Of a stretch of DNA of 64,000 nucleotides, positions 42,979 through 50,890 are shown piece by piece. The position numbers and the translations under genes are program-made. How positions within the stretch are numbered: the first letter of the stretch is position 1; every line of letters begins with the position of its first letter. The notes beneath the pieces were generated by a model. The model searched no databases. It was not told where the DNA came from and worked only from the letters and a program-made list of their open reading frames with translations. Origin of the DNA: Rossellomorea orangium (GTDB lineage: Bacteria > Bacillota > Bacilli > Bacillales > Bacillaceae_B); contig NZ_JAHWGH010000014.1 of NCBI RefSeq assembly GCF_019334305.1, positions 310,001 to 374,000 on the forward strand, in the 5' to 3' direction.

Positions 42979-43440
42979 ATGAAAAACGTACAATTTATTT
43001 TATCCATCCTTTTGTGTCTCTTGGTTGGCTGCTCCAATAGCGAACAAACGCTGAAAATCGAACCAAAAGAAAAAGCCGGTACATTATTTATTCAAAAAGT
43101 AGAAAACCATACAAGTTCTGAAGAGTTGACCAAGGAGATCCACGATCAAGAACAAATCGAGGAAGTATTGACCAAAATAGAGGGGCTTAAAGTCAAAAGC
43201 ATCAGTTCGGACGAGATGATGGATAAGATGAAGTCAACAGACACGTATATGTTCGTCTTTTCTGAAGGTAAAGAAATGAAACTGGGTAAAGCAGCACCAT
43301 TCGCTTTTAACGTTTTGGAAAATGGGACCTTTCTTTTTTCTTATAGTGGATTTGATTCACCGCGAGAACCTCTAATAACCGTTGACGTGCATGAGGAATT
43401 ATTAGAAGAATTGAAGGATTTAGTCGGGATTGAATTCTAA
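42979..43440 (+). CDS. Hypothetical lipoprotein
   Basis: A 153-residue lipoprotein: signal peptide with lipobox LVGC (Cys17) and a soluble domain of about 130 residues with alternating strands (TLFIQKVENHTSSEELTKEI, TYMFVFSEGKEMKLGKAAPF, FLFSYSGF). AAAGGAGGTCC precedes the ATG. No family recognised. It lies 43 bases after a GNAT gene. Confidence 0.75.
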   Translation: MKNVQFILSILLCLLVGCSNSEQTLKIEPKEKAGTLFIQKVENHTSSEELTKEIHDQEQIEEVLTKIEGLKVKSISSDEMMDKMKSTDTYMFVFSEGKEMKLGKAAPFAFNVLENGTFLFSYSGFDSPREPLITVDVHEELLEELKDLVGIEF

Positions 43441-43451
43441 ATTACAAGCTG

Positions 43452-43516
43452 GAGGGACGGACCTCAAAATTCATTATTCTGGTTTAATGAATTCGGAATT
43501 TGAAGGTCCGTCCCTC
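43452..43516. repeat. Long inverted repeat, family C, left of the TOMM locus
   Basis: GAGGGACGGACCT (43452-43464) and AGGTCCGTCCCTC (43504-43516) are perfect 13-bp arms. Inside them AATTCATTA and TAATGAATT form a second 9-bp stem. It sits 12 bases after the lipoprotein stop and can end its transcription. A sister copy with identical outer arms lies at 49483-49547, on the other side of the TOMM genes. Confidence 0.8.
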
Positions 43517-43653
43517 TCACTAATCATTCACACTCTCCACTCTCGTGACATAAGTTGATGATGAGTGTTCACGTTTTTGGTGCATTTACCTAGTTTTGTA
43601 TTGCTTTTGTGTTGAGAGCCATTGGGTATTTTGCGTGGGAGGTAATGGAGAGA

Positions 43654-43923
43654 ATGAATAATTTTCATAATGAACTTCAGAATCTGAATATAGGTGATTT
43701 CCAGGCGACGCAGCCGGTTTCCTGGGATCAGAATATGTATGACCCGAATGATGAGCGGCTATTCCTTGGATTTGGGGGCTGTTTCGGATTTGGGTTTGCT
43801 TGCTTCTTCAGCTGCTTCGGATGCGGCGGCTGTGGTGGATGCTTCCGTTGCGGAGGGTGCGGCAGATGCGGTGGCTGTGGCCGATGTGGCGGATGCGGCA
43901 GATGTGGACGCTGCGGTCGTTAG
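43654..43923 (+). CDS. TOMM bacteriocin precursor, heterocycloanthracin/sonorensin type
   Basis: An 89-residue peptide. The leader (about 1-37) reads MNNFHNELQNLNIGDFQATQ and ends in an acidic stretch DPNDERL, matching the heterocycloanthracin leader. The core begins FLGFGGCFGFGFAC and then has a run of 12 triplets with Cys at every third residue (GGC/GRC/FRC), 14 Cys in all, with Gly, Arg and Phe between. These cysteines would be cyclised to thiazoles by the downstream enzymes. I prefer ATG 43654; ATG 43645 (three codons earlier) is possible, both behind GGGAGG. An attenuator-like hairpin follows, which would give more precursor than enzyme mRNA. Confidence 0.9.
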   Translation: MNNFHNELQNLNIGDFQATQPVSWDQNMYDPNDERLFLGFGGCFGFGFACFFSCFGCGGCGGCFRCGGCGRCGGCGRCGGCGRCGRCGR

Positions 43924-43944
43924 TCAGCGGTTAATACTTCAAAG

Positions 43945-43980
43945 AGATCCCTGCATGAGTCCATGCAGGGGTCTTTCTTT
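43945..43980 (+). terminator. Attenuator/terminator between precursor and modification genes
   Basis: AGATCCCTGCATG (43945-43957) pairs with CATGCAGGGGTCT (43962-43974) with one G-U pair and a 4-base loop, then TTCTTT. It lies 21 bases after the precursor stop and 72 bases before the enzyme operon start. Confidence 0.75.
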
Positions 43981-44052
43981 ATACATAAGGGACAAATTGG
44001 CTGTCATACGATGATAATGATAGTCACATTTGTGGAGGTAAGGAGGAGCACT

Positions 44053-45945
44053 ATGACGAAATTGGACCCTTCTATGATGTTAAAAGTGAAAAGGGATACG
44101 TTTTACCTCCCTGAACCAAACAGCGGTGTTTACTTCAGGAATAACCAATGCTCTTTCCGAATGCAGGGAAGCGGGATTGATCAGTGGGTGGAGAAGCTGC
44201 TGCCGATGTTCAACGGGGAATATTCTCTTGAGTATTTAACCAACGGACTGCCCGAGCCTTATCAAAATAGAGTCATGGAAATCGCGGAGGTGCTGCTTGA
44301 GAACGGATTTGTCCGGGACGTAAGCCGGGATCAGCCTCATGAGCTGCATCCCCATATTGTGCAGAAGTTTGCTTCACAAATCGAGTTTGTCGACAGTCTG
44401 GCGGGCTCGGGTGCTTCACGATTTGAAACGTTCCGCGGGGCCAATGTCCTGGCGGTCGGATCCGGCCCATTCCTGACTTCTCTCGTTTCCTCCCTGTTGG
44501 AATCGGGGATCCCGAAGGTGCAGGTGCTGATAACCGATGAATGTCCGACGAATAGACGCCGGCTGACGGAGCTTGTGAAACATGCCCGTAAATCGGATCC
44601 AGACATCGACCTTCTCGAAGTCCCCTTCAGCCACGGTGGATGGCGGGAGACTTTAAGACCATTCGATTCGATTTTATATATCAGTCAAAAGGAAGACCAG
44701 GAGGAACTCGACCTCATCCATGCCCTGTGCAGAACCGATAAGAAGCTGCTTATTCCGGCGCTTTGCCATCGGGAGAAAGGCATTGCAGGACCCATCATCC
44801 ATGCTGACTCTGAGGCCGGATGGGAATCCGCATGGAGACGGCTCCATTCCTCTGCGTTGCGGAACGAGCACCATACGCATGTTGAATCGGCGGTTCCAGG
44901 AGCGATGCTTGCGAACATGATTGTCTTTGAGTTGTTCAAGGAGCTAACAGGCGTTTCAACATCCACACAGAGAAATCGAATCTATCTGCTAAATACCGAA
45001 ACCCTTGAAGGCAGCTGGCATTCCTTCCTCCCCCATCCCCTTGAAACGGGATTGATGGAAGCGGAAACGATTTACAGTCCGGAAGCGCGTCTGGAACAGA
45101 ACTCTGAAAAAACCGATCCAGAAAAAGTGCTGTATCTCTTTACACGCCTCTCATCAAAAGAAACGGGGATTCTTCATGTTTGGGAAGAAGGGGACACGAA
45201 GCAGCTTCCTCTCGCTCAATGCCGTGTCCAGCCGGTGGACGTCATGTCCCCTGGACCAGCAAAGCTGCTGGAGGAAGTGATTTGTAGCGGCTTAACCCAT
45301 GAAGAGGCACGGCGGGAAGCAGGATTATGTGGAATTGAAATGTATGCATCAGGACTCGGCCGATTGCTCGTCCCCCATGAGGAAGGGGAATTTATAGCCA
45401 TCGCAGCAGGAGCGACGTTTTCAGAATGTGTCGGACGCGGTGTTCAGACGTGCCTGACGGATCGATTGAGAAAGAGAGAATCTGCTCGGAGCAGTAGGGT
45501 GTGCCGTCTTGAGCTTGATCATGTCGAGGATGAGAAATGCCAATTTTATCTGAAGGCCTTGACCACACTTGGTGGAAAGCCCCCGGAAATCGGATTGGGG
45601 GAAGAGGTTTCTGGTTTCCCTGTCCTTTATGTTCGTGGAAAAAATGGCTGGTATGGCCATACGGGGTTAAACGTCACCCTCGCTCTGAGGAACGCTCTTC
45701 AACATGCACTCTTTCAACTTCAAAATGATACCCGTGCCACACAGCCTGTTGCCGTTACACTGGCAGAAGGGAAAGCGGAGAAAATCAGCATACCGCCGAG
45801 CAACGAGTTTGCGAGCGAAGCACTCCAAACCTTGAAACGGAATGACTTAAAACTCGTCATGTATGAACTGAATATCGAACCCATTTTAAAACAGGAGCTT
45901 ACAGGGGTGTTCGGTGTACTGCTGCGAGAGGAGGGAACGACATGA
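44053..45945 (+). CDS. TOMM maturation protein: RRE domain plus ThiF-like region
   Basis: A 630-residue protein of the thiazole-bacteriocin maturation family found next to heterocycloanthracin precursors. The first 90 residues (DTFYLPEPNSGVYFRN, LLPMFNGEYSLEYLTNGL, VMEIAEVLLENGFVRD) resemble the winged-helix RiPP recognition element that binds the leader. Residues about 115-160 (FRGANVLAVGSGPFLTSLVS, LITDECPTNRRRL) look like a degraded ThiF/E1 Rossmann fold without the canonical GxGGxG or Zn-binding CxxC pairs. The rest has no motif I know. ATG 44053 follows AAGGAGGAGC. The stop overlaps the YcaO start (ATGA), so it is translated with the cyclodehydratase. Confidence 0.88.
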   Translation: MTKLDPSMMLKVKRDTFYLPEPNSGVYFRNNQCSFRMQGSGIDQWVEKLLPMFNGEYSLEYLTNGLPEPYQNRVMEIAEVLLENGFVRDVSRDQPHELHPHIVQKFASQIEFVDSLAGSGASRFETFRGANVLAVGSGPFLTSLVSSLLESGIPKVQVLITDECPTNRRRLTELVKHARKSDPDIDLLEVPFSHGGWRETLRPFDSILYISQKEDQEELDLIHALCRTDKKLLIPALCHREKGIAGPIIHADSEAGWESAWRRLHSSALRNEHHTHVESAVPGAMLANMIVFELFKELTGVSTSTQRNRIYLLNTETLEGSWHSFLPHPLETGLMEAETIYSPEARLEQNSEKTDPEKVLYLFTRLSSKETGILHVWEEGDTKQLPLAQCRVQPVDVMSPGPAKLLEEVICSGLTHEEARREAGLCGIEMYASGLGRLLVPHEEGEFIAIAAGATFSECVGRGVQTCLTDRLRKRESARSSRVCRLELDHVEDEKCQFYLKALTTLGGKPPEIGLGEEVSGFPVLYVRGKNGWYGHTGLNVTLALRNALQHALFQLQNDTRATQPVAVTLAEGKAEKISIPPSNEFASEALQTLKRNDLKLVMYELNIEPILKQELTGVFGVLLREEGTT

Positions 45946-47888
45946 GCTCTTTCGTCGTAATCGTCGGGGACGGGATGCTGGCGGACTCGGTATGCTCCGA
46001 ATTATCAGTCCGCTACCCCGTTTTCCGGCAAAAAAGTGTGGAGGCGACATTCCCGGCCAATACGGAGTTGGCCCTCGTCCTGGATGACGCGTGGAATCCG
46101 GCTGTTCACCAACGGACCGAAGAAGTGATGAGGCAGCTTTCAATCCCATGGCTGAGAGGCTTCGTGGCGTTTGGAGAAGGAATCATCGGACCACTGGTTC
46201 TGCCGGACAAACCAGGCTGCTCCCAATGTGCCGATCTCAGGCGTCTCCTTGGCGGCAAGGAACGGCATGAGATGCGGCAGGTTCAGGAAAAGCTCGCGGA
46301 AGAAGGCGGTATGACGAGAGATCCATGGGCATCCGGGATCGGTTTCCTTCACTTGACTCATATCGTGTCAGCAGAAGCCTCCCGGATCCTCCAAGGGAAA
46401 AAGGCATCCGCCGAGGGACGGGTATGCTTCACCGATTTAAAAACATTGAACACCTCGTGGCACTCATTCGTTCCCGATTCCCTCTGTCCGGTGTGCAGTG
46501 GGATCCCGGACGATGCACCGGAACGTGCACGAATCACCCTTCAGCCCAGTCGGAAGATCCGGTCAGACAGTTTCCGGTGCACTCCCCTCGATGAGTTGAA
46601 GCAGGTCCTTGTCAGCGACTACCTGGATAACCGGACCGGCCTTTTTAACAGCAAAATGTATGACCTTGTCACCCCCTTTGCCGATGCGAGCGTGAACATG
46701 CCGATGCTCTCCGGCGATGAAGGGACGGCTGGCCGGACACAGGTATACTCGGATAGTGAACTGACGGCCATCCTTGAAGGGTTGGAGCGTCACTGCGGAC
46801 TGCAGCCCCGCGGCAAACGGACCGTCGTCCGTGAGAGCTACCGGAACGTGGAGGAACATGCCCTGAATCCCCTCACGGTCGGAGTTCACACAGATGAGCA
46901 GTACAGGATGAAAGGTTTTCCTTTTGAAAAGTTCGATTCTGACCGGGCCATCGACTGGGTATGGGGCTATTCCCTCATCGATGAGCGGCCGATTCTCGTC
47001 CCTGAGCTTCTTTCCTATTACAGCCTCGGCTGCAGCTCATCCGGTTTTGTGTACGAAACGTCCAATGGCTGTGCCCTCGGCGGAAGCCGGGAGGAAGCGA
47101 TTTTCTATGGCATCATGGAGGTCGTCGAACGGGATTCCTTCCTCATGACCTGGTATGCCGAGCTCAACCTGCCCCGCCTTGATCCCTTTACGGCGGAGGA
47201 TGAAGAGCTTCAGCTCATGATCGAGCGGATGAGGGCGGTTGCCGGGTATGATCTGTATTTGTATAACTCCACGATGGAGCACGGCATCCCAAGTATTTTT
47301 GCCATGGCGAAAAACAGGAAGGATACGGGATTGAACCTGATCCTCGCGGCCGGTGCCCACCTGGATCCCGTCAGAGCGGCGAAAAGTGCGATCCAGGAGC
47401 TCGCCGGGATGATGCTGAATCTCGATGAAAAACTGGAGAAAAACAAAGCCGATTATGAAAAAATGCTCGATGATGACTCCCTTGTCAGGCAGATGGATGA
47501 CCACGGCATGCTGTACGGTCTGCCTCAGGCTGAGGAGCGATTCGGCTTTTTACAGGATGAGGAGCGTCCCTTGCAGAGTTTCCAAAATGCCTTCAAAGAA
47601 CCGTCTGCCCATATCGACCTAACGGAGGATCTGGAGGAGATTCTCGATACATTCCGGAATCGTGACCTTGATGTGATCGTCGTCGACCAGACCGCACCGG
47701 AACTTACCAAGAACGGACTGCACTGTGTGAAAGTCTTAATTCCCGGCATGCTCCCCATGACGTTCGGGCACCATCTCACCCGCCTGACCGGTCTGGATCG
47801 GGTCCTGAACGTACCGGCGGAACTTGGATATGCCGACCGGCCGCTGACGTTTGATGAGCTTAATCAGAAACCCCATCCGTTTCCTTAA
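45942..47888 (+). CDS. YcaO-domain cyclodehydratase (TOMM SagD-type)
   Basis: A 648-residue enzyme that phosphorylates the peptide amide and turns Cys into thiazoline. The N-terminal quarter is E1-like (VVIVGDGMLADSVCSEL) with zinc-site cysteine pairs GCSQC and LCPVC. The YcaO domain (about 235-648) has the ATP/Mg residues in SELTAILEGLERH, EEAIFYGIMEVVERDSFL and AAKSAIQELAGM. The protein ends in PHPFP, the conserved PxPxP tail of active YcaO cyclodehydratases. It overlaps the maturation protein gene by four bases and is followed by the dehydrogenase gene after 11 bases. Together they process the precursor at 43654. Confidence 0.94.
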   Translation: MSSFVVIVGDGMLADSVCSELSVRYPVFRQKSVEATFPANTELALVLDDAWNPAVHQRTEEVMRQLSIPWLRGFVAFGEGIIGPLVLPDKPGCSQCADLRRLLGGKERHEMRQVQEKLAEEGGMTRDPWASGIGFLHLTHIVSAEASRILQGKKASAEGRVCFTDLKTLNTSWHSFVPDSLCPVCSGIPDDAPERARITLQPSRKIRSDSFRCTPLDELKQVLVSDYLDNRTGLFNSKMYDLVTPFADASVNMPMLSGDEGTAGRTQVYSDSELTAILEGLERHCGLQPRGKRTVVRESYRNVEEHALNPLTVGVHTDEQYRMKGFPFEKFDSDRAIDWVWGYSLIDERPILVPELLSYYSLGCSSSGFVYETSNGCALGGSREEAIFYGIMEVVERDSFLMTWYAELNLPRLDPFTAEDEELQLMIERMRAVAGYDLYLYNSTMEHGIPSIFAMAKNRKDTGLNLILAAGAHLDPVRAAKSAIQELAGMMLNLDEKLEKNKADYEKMLDDDSLVRQMDDHGMLYGLPQAEERFGFLQDEERPLQSFQNAFKEPSAHIDLTEDLEEILDTFRNRDLDVIVVDQTAPELTKNGLHCVKVLIPGMLPMTFGHHLTRLTGLDRVLNVPAELGYADRPLTFDELNQKPHPFP

Positions 47889-47899
47889 CGGAGGAAGAG

Positions 47900-49483
47900 G
47901 TGAAAAGGATGAGTCTCGAATCCTTTCTGCACAACCTGCAATTTGATATCAACCGGGCGAATCTTCCTGGTTTTGAAGTGGACTGGGAGGATGCCCCCCT
48001 CCCCTACAAGCTGTATAGGGGATTGCCGGCTGTCCCCCTTTCCCTGGAAGTACCCTTGTCGCTTTCCGGGAGACCGGGACCTGTTAGCCTGGAACGAATC
48101 GGTCACTTCCTCTGGTATGTGTATGGCATCAGCGGGGTGAGCGAGTCGCTGTATCCCGATGATACGGGGAGCGAAGAAGTCTCCCCCATCCACTCCAGCC
48201 GGCGTTTCGCTCCATCGGGAGGGGCCTTGTATCCGAATGAGCTGTACATCTACTTAAAGCTCGATGATCTGCCCCATGGAATCTATCATTATAATCCTCT
48301 CCATCATCAGCTTGTCCTCCTCCGGGAAGGCAATGTCGATTCCTATGTGGAACGGGCACTCGGCAACCGCTGTGACATATCATCCTGCTTTGCCACCGCC
48401 TTAATTTCAACGAGATTTTGGAAAAATTATTTCAAATACAATAACTTCTCCTACCGGCTGCAGGGACTCGATGCCGGCGTCCTCATGGGACAGCTGCTGG
48501 AAACGTCCAAACAGTTCGGATTCGAGTCGGGGGTGTATGCTCAATTTCTGGATGCTAGCATCAACCGGTTGGTCGGAGTGTCTGATGAAGAAGAAAGTGT
48601 CTATGCCGTCATTCCCCTTTCGGTTGAGGCAACAAATTGGGCTGTGGGGAGAAGCGTGATGGATCGGGGTGTCAGATCTGAGGAGTTGTGTCGGGAGTTG
48701 CCTCCTGCCGATCTCAAAGTCTATGAAAAATCTGAAAGAGTAAAAGAGTTTCCCATGCTGTTGGCGGTGAATGAGGCTTCTAAAATCCGGTCAACAGGGG
48801 AATTTCATAAACGTGGAAAACCGTGCGTTGATGATAAGAGCAGAGGAATCGAAATCCTCTTACCTGAAGTTGAGTCCTCTCCGTATGATTTCGCGGAAGC
48901 GTGCAGGAATCGCCATTCCCCGGAAATGGATTTTGTGATGGGAAAGGTCAGCGTGGAGAAGCTTTCGGCTTTATTGAAAACAGCCCTTCAATCCTATGCT
49001 TATCGGAGTGATCTTGACGAGGTTCCTTATGATAATGGGGTTGGTTTGTCGATTGTTGGCTGTTTCTATAACGTAGAAGGTGTACCTGACGGAGCATACG
49101 CCTATGACAGCAGCCGTCATGCCCTGCGGAAAATCCAGACAGGGGATTTCCGACTGGAGCTGCAGAAGGGGCTCTCACTCGACAACGTCAACCTGCTTCA
49201 GGTGCCACTATGCCTTCATATCACCGGGAACCGAAAATCCTATCAGGACACCTTAGGATACAGAGGCTACCGGATCATGCAAATGGAAGCAGGCATGCTC
49301 GTCCAGCGCCTCCTCCTCGCATCATCCGCCCTCGGCTTCGGCGGCCATCCACTCCTTGGATTCGACACCAAACGGACCGACCACATCTACAAACTAAACT
49401 CAGAAAACCAAACCACCCTCATCCAACTACCCATCGGCCCCTCCCGTCAGCGCGCCTGGCTCAAAGGTAGTTTAATGAATTAG
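47900..49483 (+). CDS. SagB-type FMN dehydrogenase with two nitroreductase-like domains
   Basis: A 527-residue protein expected to oxidise thiazolines/oxazolines to aromatic azoles with FMN. It has two nitroreductase-like domains. Domain one (about 50-255) includes RRFAPSGGALYPNELYIYLK, LDAGVLMGQLLETSKQFGF; domain two (about 335-527) includes ALQSYAYRSDLDEVPYDNG and MQMEAGMLVQRLLLASSALG. Start is a GTG with GGAGG 5 bases upstream; ATG 47909 is possible. The last gene of the TOMM operon; its stop codon is overlapped by the left arm of a 13-bp inverted repeat. Confidence 0.9.
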   Translation: MKRMSLESFLHNLQFDINRANLPGFEVDWEDAPLPYKLYRGLPAVPLSLEVPLSLSGRPGPVSLERIGHFLWYVYGISGVSESLYPDDTGSEEVSPIHSSRRFAPSGGALYPNELYIYLKLDDLPHGIYHYNPLHHQLVLLREGNVDSYVERALGNRCDISSCFATALISTRFWKNYFKYNNFSYRLQGLDAGVLMGQLLETSKQFGFESGVYAQFLDASINRLVGVSDEEESVYAVIPLSVEATNWAVGRSVMDRGVRSEELCRELPPADLKVYEKSERVKEFPMLLAVNEASKIRSTGEFHKRGKPCVDDKSRGIEILLPEVESSPYDFAEACRNRHSPEMDFVMGKVSVEKLSALLKTALQSYAYRSDLDEVPYDNGVGLSIVGCFYNVEGVPDGAYAYDSSRHALRKIQTGDFRLELQKGLSLDNVNLLQVPLCLHITGNRKSYQDTLGYRGYRIMQMEAGMLVQRLLLASSALGFGGHPLLGFDTKRTDHIYKLNSENQTTLIQLPIGPSRQRAWLKGSLMN

Positions 49484-49547
49484 AGGGACGGACCTTTATT
49501 TTCCCGTTTTGATTTTGAGGCTGGGGGAATTTGGAGGTCCGTCCCTC
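49483..49547. terminator. Bidirectional terminator, family C, right of the TOMM locus
   Basis: GAGGGACGGACCT (49483-49495) and AGGTCCGTCCCTC (49535-49547) are the same perfect 13-bp arms as at 43452-43516. The left arm begins at the last base of the dehydrogenase stop codon and the right arm overlaps the stop codon of the convergent MFS gene, so it can end both transcripts. Confidence 0.8.
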
Positions 49548-50790
49548 ACTTCACTTCCAGCACTTTCGTCTTGACCCAGCTACGGCCGAATAAACCGGTA
49601 TAGACGAGGACTGTTCCGATCATGACGATGAAACCGATGTAGACGCTCATCATTGTTGGCATCAAAAAGGCACCGATGATGATGGTGGACCGTGCGACGA
49701 GGTCCGCTCCGCTGAAGGACAGGTTGGAAAAAGCAGAATATGAGCCACGCTTGTCGCTCGGAATCATATTCGCCTGTTCTGCATTCCGGATCGGCGAGTA
49801 AATCAGTTCCCCCATCGTCGCAATCAGGTTGAAAGCGATCAGGAGATACCACGTATTGGCGGATGTGACCGTCGCATAGCCGATGCCATACAGGATCAAC
49901 CCGATCAACAAAGCATGCTTTTTATTCAACGTATCGGTATAGCGATTGATGATAAAAGTAAGACAAACAACTAAGAGCATATTCTCGATGTTCAAGATAC
50001 TGAGCATCCTCACCCCGACGATCTCGAAACTCCCTATACTCACAGCCTCAAACGTTTCCGCCAGGCGGATCCCGATATAGCTGTTCAAGGAAAATTCCGC
50101 CGCGAAGATGAAAGTCGATCCTGCCACCACTTTCACGAAGGCCGAATCCTTAAAGGCGACCCTGTAGTTGTTCACAAGATCGACGAACACATTCGCATGC
50201 TTTTTCTGAAGCTGGTCCTTAAAGTTGTCCTGAAGCCAAATCCCATACGCAACGGGAATCGTTGTCGATGTGAAGGTCAGCATCATGAATAGCTCTGTCT
50301 GATGGTTCAGGTACAGCAGTCCCCCAAGGGCGGCACCGATCGCCATGGACAAGTTAATCAACCAGTAATCCAAAGCATAGACGGCTTTCCGGTTCTCCGG
50401 CGTCGTCGAGTCGATAATGATCGCATGCATCGCAGGACGGCCGAGGCTGCTCGTGATGATGAACCCGATATAAGCACCTGCAAACAGCAGGATCAGATTA
50501 TCTTCTGGAAATAAACTTGCCGTCATCACCAAGAAAAACAAGGCATTCAGCCACGACGTCGTCAGCAAAACTTTTTTCCGGGGAAAACGGTCTGATATGT
50601 ATCCCCCGACTAGGTTGACGCAAAATCCGATCACGACAGTCCCGATCAGGAAGATCCCTGCCCAGATTTTATTCAGTTCCTGTGCAAAGAACAGCGCCAT
50701 GAATGGCATGACGGCGGATGAGACGGCACGATTGAAGAATGACGTGATCATCCGTACTTTAATATTTTGAGGTAATTCCTTCCACTTCAT
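49546..50790 (-). CDS. MFS transporter next to the TOMM locus
   Basis: A 414-residue exporter with 12 predicted helices. Motif A is GGYISDRFPRKKVLL; other segments are FFAQELNKIWAGIFLIG and SLGRPAMHAIIIDSTTPENR. This is a drug-efflux-type MFS close to the YfkF/YttB kind. It converges on the TOMM operon and is divergent from an SgrR-like regulator across a 100-base region with a 16-bp palindrome. It could export the modified peptide or provide immunity, though a link is inferred only from position. GGAGGGGG lies 6-7 bases before the ATG. Confidence 0.88.
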   Translation of the reverse strand: MKWKELPQNIKVRMITSFFNRAVSSAVMPFMALFFAQELNKIWAGIFLIGTVVIGFCVNLVGGYISDRFPRKKVLLTTSWLNALFFLVMTASLFPEDNLILLFAGAYIGFIITSSLGRPAMHAIIIDSTTPENRKAVYALDYWLINLSMAIGAALGGLLYLNHQTELFMMLTFTSTTIPVAYGIWLQDNFKDQLQKKHANVFVDLVNNYRVAFKDSAFVKVVAGSTFIFAAEFSLNSYIGIRLAETFEAVSIGSFEIVGVRMLSILNIENMLLVVCLTFIINRYTDTLNKKHALLIGLILYGIGYATVTSANTWYLLIAFNLIATMGELIYSPIRNAEQANMIPSDKRGSYSAFSNLSFSGADLVARSTIIIGAFLMPTMMSVYIGFIVMIGTVLVYTGLFGRSWVKTKVLEVK

Positions 50791-50808
50791 GTTGTTCCCC
50801 CTCCTCTA

Positions 50809-50824
50809 TTTACTGTATAGTAAA
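50809..50824. promoter_or_regulatory. 16-bp palindrome between the MFS and SgrR-like genes
   Basis: TTTACTGTATAGTAAA: perfect 6-bp arms TTTACT/AGTAAA around GTAT. It lies in the divergent promoter region, 18 bases upstream of the MFS start and 67 bases upstream of the regulator start, and is a natural operator candidate for the SgrR-like protein. Confidence 0.5.
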
Positions 50825-50890
50825 CTAGACGGAAAAATTTAAAAATAGACACTTTTCAAATTGATGTCCCCTTTTAGGAGGAAAACCCGC

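Noticed and set aside
43694-44014. Ala/Val-rich frame overlapping the precursor gene
   Set aside because: It is the +1 shadow of the GGC/TGC repeat and runs through the hairpin; the Cys frame matches a known precursor family.
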